Part shown: positions 52,563 to 64,000 of the stretch, one piece after another | Position numbering within the stretch: position 1 is the stretch's first letter | How the letters are laid out: each line of letters starts with the position of its first letter | Source of the DNA: Diadema setosum | Lineage: Eukaryota; Echinodermata; Echinoidea; Diadematoida; Diadematidae | Direction: 5' to 3' | Assembly: GCA_033980235.1 (NCBI GenBank) | Contig: CM067072.1 | Coordinates: 24,785,692 to 24,849,691, forward strand | DNA length: 64,000 bases | Translations under genes and position numbers: made by a program | Notes under the pieces: generated by a model | The model's input: the letters and a program-made list of their open reading frames with translations, nothing else | Told to the model about the DNA's origin: nothing | Database searches by the model: none

Positions 52563-52903
52563 TGTCATGCAATAGCCAAGTAACTCCCTCAGTGTGGTCT
52601 GTAGTATGGGCTCTACTGGTAGCTGACTCAATGAAGCAGTGGTGACCCATGTCAAAATTGTGTTAATTAATGCCCGAGGATGCTTTCATAATTTTGGAAT
52701 GGAGGGTCTGTAGCATGTATGCAGTTTTCCCATTGAAATGCTCCTGAAAATACCAAAAGACCAAATGCATCTTTCACTTTTGTTGAGGTACTACAAAGTT
52801 TTATATGACTATTATAGTTTTGCTGGCAATCTTTTGTATCCTTTTTTTCTTTTCTTTTTCTGATCTCTGCAGGTCATACCAGTAGTCTTCACTTCAGAAC
52901 CAG

Positions 52904-55900
52904 ATGTTGAGTTCAGCCAGGATGGGGGGAGGAGAAGGACTCATTGTGTCAAACTCCATCAAAGTTCTGACCCAGAATGGACAGTGTCAAATTGACCTGT
53001 GTCTGGGCGACATCACCAAACTGCCAATGAAGGACAAAGTGGATGTCATTGTTGTTTCAGCCTTTAGAGGTAAGCCAATCTTTTCCTTTCAGAATCAAAA
53101 TTTCCCTTAGCTGCTGAGATATTTTCCTAAACCTGTTGAAGACTAGTCCCCGAGCATACTAGGGCTGGTGTCTATGGGAAATGTGTATTTTACAGCAAAA
53201 TCAGCCAGTACTCACTCATAGGGTTAAAACAGGGACTTCATTTGCTTGTTGCCCAAAATGATCAATCTAGGTCACAGATTGGGTATGTGTACAATATAAA
53301 GCATTGTCAAAACTACCTGGCTGTTGGCTGGTTTTATTTTAGACAAGTACATACAAGAAGTTTTTGTAATGCCTCTGCCATCATATATCTGCAAAACTTC
53401 CAACTCCAATTTGATATGATTTCATTGGCTGATTAAAATTTCATACACATGTACAGCATTATCTGAGTACAAACTGTACTATTTCACAATTGTTTGACAC
53501 TACAAAATGTAGTTGTTTCAGCTACCTGTGTGAGTCAATATACAATAGAGAGAGATGGGGGATGTGTGGGGATGTTTCTATGTTTGTTCATGCAGGGGCT
53601 GCAGAATATTGTTGATAAGGAATAAAAAAAATGTTTTTTGATGGAGAAAAAAAAATATCTTAGGGTGAAACCCTTGGAAAGTCATGGGTTTTGTAGAGTT
53701 GTGTGATGGACATTCAGAGCTACCGGCAGAGTACATCTTGGCCACTGAATAATGGATAATTCTCACTTTGATAAACTCAATCTTGTCAGGCGATTACTCT
53801 CCCACGCCGACCTCCGTGATCGGAGCCCTGAAGAGGAACCTTGGGATGGAGGTGTGGAAGCTAGCCAAGGACAAGGAGGAGGATCTACGCAACCTTTACT
53901 CCTGCTGGTGGTCCAAGCCTATGTCTAAGAAGCTGCCCTACAAGCGACTGCTCTGCTTTGAGACCAGGAGGTACGTGGAAAATTATGAGCCTGTAAATAA
54001 TCGACGTAATCTAAAATTCATGGGCATTTTAGCTTTTCCGTCCATCTGTATGACACATGTAATGCATTTTTACATATGAGATTGAGACCCCGTTTACAGT
54101 GCGAGGCTCGGCCGCGGCTCGGCTGAGCCCAGCCCCGCTTCAGTGTAAACGCGCGAAAGGCCAAATGCGAGGCCAAAATTGGCCTCGCATTTGGCCTCGC
54201 TCTGGAGGTGGTCTCGGCCGCGGCTCAGCCGCGGCCGAGACCGGCCTCTTCTTGGTGTAAACGCAAACTGGGCCAAATGTGCGGCCAATTTTAGTCTGCC
54301 TTCCAGACCCTCTGCCCGTACTATTTCGCTATTCACGATATTAACCCCCTCAACGTCGACAACTAGTATAGTTTAAGGTGGTTTTGTCCTGCAAAGGATT
54401 TTTCCTTCGGCAAAGGCCCTTTGCCCGGAATTCAGTTGGCAAAGGGTCTGAAAACCAGACTGTACCAAATTGCGTTTGTTTACAAGCAGAGCGCCACTAC
54501 GACAAAATATTGAAAGGTTTGAATTAAAAGCGCGGCCGAGCCCAGCAGTGTAAACGGACAAAATTGCGAGGCTGGCCGCGCAATTGAGGCCGGGCTGTAA
54601 ACGGGGTCTTAGAATCAAGTTTCAATGCCCTATAGTTGTTACCATGTCGGGCGAGACTTGGGCACGCTTTTGCTGTTATCAGGAGCAACCTATTACAAGA
54701 AGTGCGTAAGTATGAATATGTTGCCAAGCTGGTCTGTTTAAACTATTATATTGAATGCATGTTCACCTGAATTATTAGCAAACTAGCTGTATAATACAGG
54801 AAGTTCCAGGAACATCCTTTTGGTGCCAAGGATGCATACAATCTTTAGCACAGTGTCTTTAATATCATAACTATTTTAAGGACTGTACTTGTGATCCAGG
54901 GAAGATTTAAAGGACAAGTTCACCTTCATAAACATAAGGATTGAGAGAATGCAACAATATTAGTAGAACACATCAGTGAAAGTTTGAGGAAAATTGGACA
55001 ATCGATGCAAAAGTTATGAATTTTTAAAATTTTTGTGTTTGAAACGTTGGATGAGGAGACTACTACAGCTTGTGAGTCATATGCGTACAACAGTATAAAG
55101 AAAATGTAAAGAAAATTTAGCATATTTTCACTTTTTTCGCATAATAAAAGAGCACTTAACTTGCCTCTTTCTAAAGGCAGGCGGAATAATATTACCCATA
55201 ACATTTGTTGGTAACGAGTCGGGGGAATGTGTACTTTTTCCAAAAGATGAAATTTTGTGAAATCCTCTTTACATTTTCCTTATATTGTTGTACGCATGTG
55301 ACATCTAAGTTATTCACACACTGCAGTAGTCTTCTCATCCAGCGGTTACTGCACAAAAACTTCAAAAATTCATAACTTTTGAACGGATTGTCCGATTTTC
55401 CTCAAACTTTCAATGATGTGTTCTACCAATATTGCTACATTCTTTCAATCCCTATGTTTATGAAGGTGGACTTGTCCTTTAAGGGAACTTGGCCTAAAAA
55501 ATGGGAAATTTGGCTATTGTTGCCTCTGTTACCCCTCCCCCCACCCCCATCCCCCAACTGTCCTCTGTGACACTTGTAATAGATCTCCAATAACTATCTC
55601 CAAGTTCTATTAAAGTAGAGACTCCAGTTTTATCTCTATCATCAACTTTTTGCCAATAGCATTGCCAATAGCAGCTGCACAATAATATTTTGATAGTCTC
55701 AATAGCATAAACTATTGGTTCTAAAGGGGTTAAGAGAGGGGTCCACTGCATGTCAGTATTGCTGCACTGCATAAACCCTGGTACACAGATAAATGGTTTA
55801 CATGCAATAATAGCTGGATGGATCAACAAAGGCAGGATGTGATTCAGATAAACGGAGGTCATTTGGTGGATCCTGAGCCAAAAACCAAGGAAATAAGCAC

Positions 55901-58900
55901 CCTGACCACCTGCATGTGCAGATTTTGTTTGTCTAATTTTGCATTTATGCCACCACTACCATAGGAAGAGATCTAGGCTAGAGTACAGTATTGGGATCTG
56001 TGCAGTCTAGGGTCATTACATCATCCAGAGAGTCACAGCACTTTAATAGTATTATCACATCAAACATGTGTGTGCTTTAAGACCTCATAACAATGATAGC
56101 AATACACAGAAAACAATGACGTGTTACGACATTCAGAGACATGATACTGAGTGCAATTTCCTTGCCTTGTGGATGTCAAACAAGGTCTTTTTTTTTCTAC
56201 TTAATTTTTTTCTATTTATTTCTTTTTTTTTCTTTTTCTTTTTTTTTTTTTGGGGGGGGGGGGGAGAGGTTGAACATACATGTACCAGACAACTGCTATC
56301 TTAAGCATGTTAATGAATGTCGAAGGAATGTTTATAGTTATTTTGTTGTTTGTTTGTTCTTCATTGGAGTGCAAATTCCAATCCATGGTCGAATTGACTT
56401 CAAAATTGGTACTTGTATTTTCAAATTACAGAGTAAACTAATTTCATCAAGTGAAATGGCAGAAGGTCCATCAGAGAGGGTATAAAATATGCTGAGTATG
56501 GAATTTTTAAGTTTGACAGGTTTTCCTCCAGCAGTGATAGTAGTATGTCACAACCACTTGCATTGCTTTTGAATGAGGTGGTGACACCAGTACTGTACAG
56601 CTCTCTGATTTGTTTGTTGACAAATCTTCAAAATAATCAGTCCTTTTGTTGATTCTTTAGCAACTATGCTTGTACCTGCATATTGTACATCCTTTTCTTT
56701 TTTACAAGTTATCACTGCAGAGTTATTACAGATTTACAGTATTTTGATAGAGATACAGATTTTTTTGATTTATTTTTTTTTTGATTTTAGGTCAGTATAG
56801 AAAATTGAAGATTTGTGTGCTAGTCAATGAGGCAATGATATCATTACCTCTTGTAAAGATGCAGAGAAGGTATGATTGAGGCTAATGCCACTGTTTTGTG
56901 CAAACATTTGAAACTCTTCTCTAACTTCTGTAACTTATCACTTGTCTAGTTTTAATGGAATGTCTGTTGTTGATTGTTTAATTGTACTATAGGTTGTACT
57001 TATCATTGTACTTTAAACATTGATTTGAAGGCAAGAATACTTAAATATCACTACATTGTACCTAAGCTTGGGAATTGCATCATATACACATTTCTGTTAG
57101 TCTAACTCTGTGTTCAACTTGTTTAATGAGATTTAAAGAACATGTGAAGTAAAAATCTGCTCTCTGATTTTAGCTGTCATGAAACATATTTTACTTTGTA
57201 TTTATTTTTCATCATGACATTTATTTATTCAAATCAATTCATCATTAAATCACCTCAAGACAGTTGTAAATGTGTAAGCATGCTGTGTTCCAAGTACAGT
57301 ACCAAAGGTATTGTAAGAATACCATTCCTTCACATTTCATTCCCTTTTCTTAGAATGATGGATGGGCGTCCCCAAGAGCTGGTTGCCAATGTTTTCCGGT
57401 GTCTGGTACCAATTCTCAACAATGAAGATGGAACTGTCATTACACCCCTCCTCAATACTGGAGATCAGGTTGGTAGTAGCAAGGGTGTCTCGAAACCCAG
57501 CTTTCTTAGAACAGTCCCCCATGATTATAATGCATTGAATAGCTAACATCATGGCAACAACTGTGAATGCTTGGACCTCATTGGCTGTTGCTGTAGTGAC
57601 TGTAATTGTGTTTACTGATCACTTCATGACATCTTTTGCTCAGGTTGATTCCGATCAGATTTGAAAGAATTTATGAATCATGCATTTTGTATTGCTTGAC
57701 ATAAAAGCAGTGACCTGGTGGCCTGTGGCCACTAAAACTTAAGCTAGACCACCCAATTAAGAAAACTGAATCTTTTGGTGGCCCGATTGGGCAATAATGA
57801 TACAAATTGAATTATTATGTTTATTTCTGACTTATAAAAAGCAGTCTATGCACAGCCACAGTTGTTGTTGTTTTTTTTTTTCTATTCAACCACACTCATG
57901 TGGTTATATCCATGGCCTGAGTGGCTAGGAATAATTGCGTCAACACATGGTGTCCTACATCACATACCACCACCACAAAGAAAATAATCTCATTTTTCTT
58001 ACATTCCATACAACTTGTTGGTATCTTCTTTAAGAGTTTTCACTCCATTTTCAAGGTTTTTTTCTCCTTGCTCTTTTAATCTTGTCACGAACATCACATA
58101 TCTGACTGTACCAAATCTACAACATGTAGCTAGCTTTCTGTTGAACATTATGCATGTCAAAGTGTGTTCATATTCTTTGAAAGCTTACTTAACTAATAAA
58201 CTGAGCATACAGAACACATCACAGGCATGAGCTACTGTCCTTGTCATTCTTGGACTAGGAACAGGCCAACAAACTAGGGCTAGGCCTAGAGAGTGGGAAG
58301 AAAACAGAGAAAATTTGCAGTCAAACTGATGAATGTTTGTGACAAAATTAGAAAAGCAAGGAGGAGAGCTGGTGAGAATGAAGTGGAAACCATTGTTACA
58401 AAATAAAGTCATGATGGTGTGTGATTCATTTTGTGCTTTGATGTGGCTGTCAGTGTAGCAACTTGGCCTGGATATCAAATACATGTATATGTATGTTGAT
58501 GTGATGAACTGACGATTTGTGATGGTGGTTCTGCTGTACGTGCATGGAATGTTTGTGTGCATTCAATATTTGAGCGCATCAAGTGACAGGTCTAGATCGG
58601 GAGACTGATATTAAAATGTGCAAGTTTAAGCCTCCGAGTTGACACAGTCAACTATCTTTTAAATTTAATGATCTTTCACCCCTTTTAAAAGAAAAGAATT
58701 ATTAAATTGCAGCACTCTATATAAATGACAAAAGATCCATTATTTTAGTATTTTAGGCTAGTTTTTGCTAATGTGGTATATGTGAAAAAAAGGTATCTTT
58801 ATGTAAAATTTGTGACAAGTTGTGAACACATAAATTGACCAGTGACAGACAGTCCGTTCCCCTCATCCATATACACTACATTGTACCAGTCTCCACACAG

Positions 58901-59728
58901 GGTACTGTAAAACATGATATATGAATTTGCGGCATGAAATTTTCGCGAATTGGAGCTGTCGGCCTTTTTCGTGGCATGAAATTTTCGCGAATTGCCAATG
59001 GCATTCAATGCATATAGTGTAGACAAAAACTTTTGCGTGTATCTTAATTTCCCGAATCTTGTTGCTTGCGAAATTAAATACAGGAATTGATGTATTCCTC
59101 ATTCATTTATTTCTTTATTCATTTATTGAGTCGTTTACAATTTTCAATTTTACAAATTTTCGTTTACAAATTTCATTAATTCATTCATGCTCTGTAAGTT
59201 GATTGTATATTTTTGCTACATTATCTGTTCACTTATCTGTTCAGTTATTCATTCATTCATTTGATGTATTCATTTGTCTGTGCTTTTATATGTTAACCTG
59301 TTGAGGACGGTTTGATTTTGCTACAACACGCATTTCCCATAGACACCTGCCTGAGTATACTCGGCACTTATCCTCAACGGGTTAATCGTCTATGTTTTGC
59401 TAGATTTTCTGTTCACTTATATATATTCATTCATTCATTTATTGTGATGAATAAACAATCAGTAAATCAGTGTCATTTTTGTGTGCATATATTTGCTCTG
59501 CCTTTGTGGATCTAGGGCTATGGTGAAGTGAGCATGCTGAAAGGCATGGTGGAGGCCGCGGTGAATTGGATGAAGGCCGGTCTCCCCCTCAGAGTCATGA
59601 AGCTGGTTCTCTACGCCAAGGTCGAGGGTGGCAAGCTACAGAACCATACCCTGAGGAGGTTTGACGAGGTCCTAAAGAAGTTTGGTGAACTGAAAGAGAG
59701 ATACGAGATGCAGCTGCTGATACCAAAG
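52904..59728 (+). CDS. Macro-like N-terminal domain of TIR gene B (exons 1-4)
   Basis: It conserves the GDITKL and VDVIVVSAF strands, the YSCWWSKP segment, the DGRPQELVANVFRCL helix and the LLNTGDQGYGEVSML loop of the paralogue. Conservation of these blocks between copies marks them as functionally constrained. Lysine and charged positions around them vary. Family assignment is as tentative as for gene A. Confidence 0.55.
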
Positions 59729-59855
59729 GTATGAGTGGTGATGATAATGGAGATGATGATGATGGTGATAGAAATGACAATGATGATGTTGTTTATGATG
59801 ATGATGATGGTGGGAATGATGATTAATGATGATGGTGAGGAAATGATGGTAATGG

Positions 59856-59887
<32 letters not shown>

Positions 59888-62800
59888 GTGATGGGGATGA
59901 TGATGAGAAAGATGATGGTGGTAATGATGACGATGATGATGGGGATGATGATCATAAAGACAGTGATGATGATGGAAACGGCAACGATGGTGATGAAAGT
60001 GATAATGATGATGATGATAATGGGACTGATGATTAATGGTGATGGGAATGATGATTAATGTTGATGGGACTGATTAAAGGTGATAGGGATGATGATGATT
60101 AGGACTTTAGTAAAGATGAGGTAGGATTACAGGCTCCATCACTGCAAGGATGTGATTAAGATTGCACAGGAGGCAAGAATATGTTGAAACATTGAGCAGA
60201 TATATCATGTCAGGCAGTTGGCTTTTTGTTATCCCTTAGTGCCACTTAGGACAACCATTATGTCTATGCATGTGTGGACCAGGGTGTAGGTGTGTGTGTG
60301 TTTGTGAAAATGTTTTGGCCTTTTTAATCTTGTTCTTTACTTCCATGTATCATATTCCTCTTGGAGTCAATTTCTACAGGTACACAATGAATCCATCAAA
60401 ACTTCTGCAAAAGTGTAAAATATATTAGTTTACTTCAGGCAGTAGAGGTAGACATTCAAAGAAACCCCTGGGTGCTAAAGGGTTAAAGATACTCACATGC
60501 TCCCATTTCCTTGCGCCTCACACTCCACAGGCGGTGCCCCTGGAGTTTGATGTCTACCTCTCCTTCAGCGAGGAGGATGAGGAGGTTGTCAAGGTGATTA
60601 GGGAGAGGCTGGGTTCCGCCAAGGATGGTGTCCGCATCTTTGACAGCTCCAACCAGAACCTGAACCGGGACAACGTCTTCCAGCAAGACATGTACTCTGT
60701 CATGATGAAGAGTGCACGGGTGGTGACGGGTGAGGTCAAAGGTCATCTACTATACCTGCCTGGCTGTGTGATATAATCATGTTTAGTGGTCAAAGGTCAT
60801 CTTCTATACCTGCCTGGCTGTGTGACGTAATCATGTTTATTGTGCAGGATTGTGTATCATGCTTTTGATGATTGATTAGATTGCCATAGTTAAACTTGAA
60901 TGCTCATGGTATTTGCAGATTCATGATATGACTTCAGTCCTAGCCAATTTTACCCATATCTTGAAAATATCAAGGTAGAGCCAGTATTATAGTCATATGC
61001 AACTTAGAAAATATGACATGAAGACAGACAGGAAAGATGGCTTATCTTATGGCTTGTAGAAATTTGTTGTGCCATGTGGGAACCCCGAGTTAAGGTAGGC
61101 CTACAGTGTATTGCAGGCAGAGGATTAATATTGCCTGTCTGCTACACATGCTTGCCTAAAGGTATATATTAGATGCTTCTCACATACCAGAAAGTTTTCT
61201 GTGTAAGCCTAAGGGGTTTTCATTCTCCAAAGGGATTGCATTTGCATTTGAGACTTCAGGTATGAAGGTATTGGGTTTGCCTAATAAACTAATTTTGATA
61301 GTAATATTCAAATCTAACTCCCCCCCCCCCCCCACCCACCCACCACTTTTGATTGTCAATATAGCCGGTGACCCCCAGAAGTCAAATGTGAATTGAGAAG
61401 AGTTGTGCAGAGGCTGTATGCAATATCATTAATCCACAACTTGTACCCATATTTTTCCCCCAAAGTCCTGAGTCCGAACTACCTGAAGAACAAGGCGTGC
61501 ATTGAGCAGTACAACATCGCCCTCTGCTGCAACCGAAGGGCACACAGGGACATGCTGGCGCCCTTCTACGTGGACGACGTGGAACTCATGCCGACGTACA
61601 TGGGCCTGGTGCAGTATGTGGACTGCAGGTGAGCGGCCATCTCCCAGACTTACACAGGTTCTGGTGTTGATGTCACATCTGTTGATGTGTGTGTGTGTGT
61701 GTTGTTTGTGTGTCATTTTAGATTTAGATACAATTTGGTAATAAGTTTGTAATTGGCTAATCAATCAGCGACCGAAGTATAAGTTTAATGGTAAGCCAGG
61801 GTTATCTGTATGAAAAAGCTTCATGTAGATGTAGATTTAATGTCCTCCCTTTTATTGTAAGTGACATCCCATAAGTTTGTACAAGAGCAGTGAGATTGTA
61901 ACACTCCCGCAACTCATCAGTCCGTTATCTCATTGAAATTATTGATGAAATTAAAGACGGGTTAGGAAATGAAACATTGGCGCAAATTTTGACATGATTC
62001 TTGCTGGTAATCGAGCCTTAAATATCTGTAATGTCAGATCAGTGAATGCTGCTGCAGAGTTTGCATCACGAGTTAGGATAAACTTCTTATAATTTATAGG
62101 ATGATTTGCAATTATATAGGATGAATTTTATAGGATGATGTTGACTACTTTTGAAACAAAACAAACCAGACCAAACAAAGTCAAGAAAATTTTAACTACC
62201 TCCTTGATTCTCTAGACCTCATGATGCAGAAAAGATCCGAGATGCCTGTAGTCAGCTGACAGTCTCCCTGTCCATCACGCTCCACACTGAGCTACAGATA
62301 GCCGAGTTTGACCCCCTCCGCTACGATGTCTTTCTCTCCTACTCACACCGGGACACAGAGAAGGCCAATCTCTTTGTCAAGGCTCTTCTGAAGCTTGCCC
62401 CGGACCTGAAGCTCTTCTTTGATGTACAGGAGCTTAAAACAGGTGCCCACCTTGTGGCAGCCCCTCTTGGCTTTAAGTCTTTGCATGCCACCCTTGATTC
62501 GTTCAACTGTTATCAAGTGTACTACAGTATACAAATAATGACTGCTTATGAGGGCACAGTTAAAATTATGGGCCCAAGGTGATGTGAAAACCGTAACTAT
62601 GCCCGAAGCGAAGCTGAGGGCATGGTTACGGTTTTCACATCACCGAGGGCCCATAATTTTAACTGTGACCCGAATGTCAAGCAGTTATTATTTGTTTTAT
62701 ATACCGAAAATATAGATTCCGAAAAATAGACACCGAAAATATAGATTCTAGTCTCTTTTACAGCACTCGTAATCAATGCTGATCGACAGCGCGGCGGTCG

Positions 62801-63535
62801 TATCACTGGTGCGTACAGTGATGTGTACAGTGTATGTTACGTGTACTACGGGGTTGCGATTGTCTCCAAACTAGTCCGCTAGTGTCTTTTACAGCACGCT
62901 GATTGAATGAGCGGCGGTCGTATCATTGGTGCGTACATATGAGCGATCTACGTGTACGGGGTTGCGACTGTCTCTAAAACCTATTTACTAACTGTGCCCG
63001 GGCCCCGGTCACAGTAACTAAAAAATAGGGCACAGTTGTTTTCATGACTCCCCTTTTAACCAATCAGATGAGAGGATTCTAGAAATGAGGTATATAATAC
63101 TTTATGTTCCACATGCTTGATGGAGAGCAGTGTTGTGTATCAAAGTTCTGTAGTTCCTGGAATTGTGTTAGTTGCACTTGGAGTGCTTAGTATAAAGAAA
63201 CTGCAACCTCTGAGGAATGCCACATTAAGATACCATATCAATTGTTTTCTTATAGGATGCTTGGAGTAATGTTAAAGTTAAAGAACATTAGCCTTCCCAA
63301 AAGAAGCTCCATTTAATGTTCAAGAATTTGATAATAAGTGTGTGCTGTATGGGCTTTTTCTGATGTTAATATGTTCAGGCGTTGGTGTGTCTTTACAGGT
63401 AAATCATGGCAGCGCACCTTGTACCACTCTATCGATGGATCCCGCTGCATGCTGGCCCTCATCTCAGCCCCCTACCTCAAGTCTGCCGTCTGCCAAGAGG
63501 AGTTTGCTCTCGCACAGGCCAAACACTTCTCTAAG
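52904..63535 (+). CDS. TIR gene B: tandem paralogue of TIR gene A, 3' end outside window
   Basis: Coding exons: 52904-53069, 53790-53970, 57354-57468, 59516-59728, 60531-60729, 61466-61628, 62216-62442, 63399-63535; these give 467 codons in one frame. Lengths and phases equal those of gene A exon by exon except exon 1 (start) and exon 3 (one codon fewer). Two in-frame ATGs are possible, 52904 and 52922; the second matches the start of gene A. Encoded parts are the macro-like domain (GDITKLPMKDKVDVIVVSAF), TIR1 (FDVYLSFSEED; KACIEQYN) and the first part of TIR2 (YDVFLSYSHRD; AVCQEEFALA). The rest of TIR2, TIR3 and the tail are expected to the right of the window. Both paralogues appear intact, with no stop or frameshift in the visible part. 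Confidence 0.87.
53128..53227. repeat. 93-bp palindromic repeat, diverged inverted copy
   Basis: Starts TAAACCTGTTGAAGAC and ends CTCATAGGGTTAA; the inner CATAGACACC/TTTTGCTG blocks appear on the opposite strand relative to the other copies. In intron 1 of TIR gene B. Confidence 0.55.
54085..54611. repeat. GC-rich inverted-repeat element, AGACCCCGTTTACA family
   Basis: Ends AGACCCCGTTTACAGTG and CTGTAAACGGGGTCT are perfect complements over 14 bases. The interior is dominated by GAGGC, CGGCCGCGGCT and GTGTAAACGC modules. In intron 2 of TIR gene B and much more GC-rich than its surroundings. Confidence 0.75.
54907..55482. repeat. About 570-bp long-inverted-repeat element, copy 2
   Basis: TTAAAGGACAAGTTCACCTT and AAGGTGGACTTGTCCTTTAA ends, same interior as 37081-37648. 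Confidence 0.8.
58903..59083. repeat. MITE-like element, GTAAAAC/TTCATGC family, copy 5
   Basis: TACTGTAAAACATGATATAT end, then two GGCATGAAATTTTCGCGAAT blocks around GGAGCTGTCGGCC. In intron 3 of TIR gene B. Confidence 0.7.
59293..59385. repeat. 93-bp palindromic repeat, copy 3
   Basis: TTAACCTGTTGAGGACGG to CCTCAACGGGTTAA, 130 bases before exon 4 of TIR gene B. Confidence 0.75.
59735..60100. repeat. Degenerate (GAT)n/(GATG)n array
   Basis: About 360 bases of GATGATGATG with scattered variants, starting six bases after the exon 4 donor of TIR gene B. Accounts for the Met/Asp-rich and Ile-rich open frames on the two strands. Confidence 0.9.
60531..61628 (+). CDS. TIR domain 1 of TIR gene B (exons 5-6)
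   Basis: Box 1 FDVYLSFSEEDEEV and the motif VLSPNYLKNKACIEQYN are present. Glutamine again replaces the NADase glutamate, as in gene A. Exon 5 differs from its gene A counterpart at roughly a fifth of positions, a useful baseline for divergence between the paralogues. Confidence 0.85.
62216..63535 (+). CDS. TIR domain 2 of TIR gene B, N-terminal part (exons 7-8)
   Basis: YDVFLSYSHRDTEKANLFVK, the FFDVQELKTGKSW BB-loop and AVCQEEFALA are identical at protein level to gene A apart from one substitution (LQK to LLK). The equivalent of gene A exon 9 lies beyond the right edge of the window. The nucleotide match to gene A is exceptionally close here. Confidence 0.85.
62550..63035. repeat. Compound element: long hairpin plus 110-bp direct duplication
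   Basis: Left hairpin: CACAGTTAAAATTATGGGCC and GTGATGTGAAAACCGTAACT pair with AGTTACGG-type and GGCCCATAATTTTAACTGTG arms (62552-62670). Then two direct copies of a unit with GCGGCGGTCGTATCA, TGGTGCGTAC and GGGGTTGCGA (from about 62753 and 62885). It closes with AACTGTGCCCGGGCCCCGG and GGGCACAGTTG. In intron 7 of TIR gene B. Confidence 0.65.
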
Positions 63536-64000
63536 GTGGGCAGTCACCCCAGTGCATTAACTATGAGAGGAAATACACACTAGCCTCATGTCAAGCAGTT
63601 TCCTAGATATGAACTTTTTCCTTGTAGCGTAGCCTGGAATCAGGCTTTGCTGTGATACAAAAGGAACTTTTGTTAACTTGCCATATGCCATGTATTTCTG
63701 CGAGGATGCACATCATGTTTATGACACAGCCCTACATCAAATACTTCCCTTCAGGAAAGACTATGCTTCGTTATGTACTAGTCTTATCTTGCCTTTTATA
63801 AGAGGATATCAAATGATATTGATTTTGATAGATTCTTTTTTTGGCTTCAAACTAACTAGGTTCAGGTTTCCCAATACAATTCTCTGCACCATTGTGAATA
63901 TTCTACTGTACTTCACAAAACTCAGTGCAATTCTGGATGATTCTTGTTAGTTCATCATCCATATTAGTAATATTAAGAATACTTACTGTAAATTGTTTAA

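Larger units (their letters stand above)
48835..52872. other. Probable 5' UTR intron of TIR gene B
   Basis: It starts with CpG-rich sequence (about 48940-49510, including a very GC-rich stretch at 49484-49530). The right half holds a 1.6-kb region bounded by inverted repeats (50757-52354) and a MITE-like element (52367-52562). No coding exon was recognised; the two divergent TIR promoters cannot be distinguished from a CpG island by eye. Confidence 0.4.

Noticed and set aside
59611..60058. Overlapping Ile-rich and Met-rich open frames on opposite strands
   Set aside because: Both are read-throughs of the GAT-rich array.

Overview
The window looks like nuclear DNA from a marine invertebrate deuterostome, most likely an echinoderm of the sea-urchin type. 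Exons of 75-650 bp sit in AT-rich introns of 0.1-4 kb with GT-AG borders. The non-coding DNA is full of short inverted-repeat elements (MITE-like), microsatellites and 'taggcct' motifs that I associate from memory with echinoderm and hemichordate genomes. The phylum is an inference. The protein matches are made by eye, without a database search.

Layout. (1) 1-7904, plus strand: the 3' two thirds of SPTLC1, the long-chain-base subunit 1 of serine palmitoyltransferase, in ten exons; the reconstructed 336 residues run in frame to a stop. (2) 7905-16372: intergenic, holding fold-back and MITE-like repeats and no convincing exon. (3) 16373-22024, minus strand: a complete seven-exon F-box gene, recognisable as FBXO4 by an F-box followed by its atypical GTPase-like domain. 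(4) 24017-36362, plus strand: a complete 12-exon gene (793 codons; TIR gene A) encoding an N-terminal macro-like domain and three different TIR domains. (5) 36363-48717: repeat-rich intergenic DNA. (6) 52904-63535 and beyond the window, plus strand: a tandem paralogue (TIR gene B) with the same exon phases, cut off after its eighth coding exon, inside TIR domain 2. Both TIR genes appear to have a TATA box and an untranslated first exon upstream.

The main novelty is the tandem pair of macro-like plus triple-TIR genes. TIR domains can hydrolyse or cyclise NAD+, and macro domains bind ADP-ribose-type ligands, so one polypeptide may hold both a maker and a sensor or eraser of an ADP-ribose signal. 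TIR2 and TIR3 keep the glutamate expected at the NADase position; TIR1 has glutamine there in both paralogues, suggesting a scaffold role. The exon coding the core of TIR2 differs at only 3 of 137 bases between the paralogues, while other exons and the introns are much more diverged. That pattern points to gene conversion or unusual constraint. SPTLC1 and FBXO4 are ordinary housekeeping neighbours with no evident functional link to the TIR genes.
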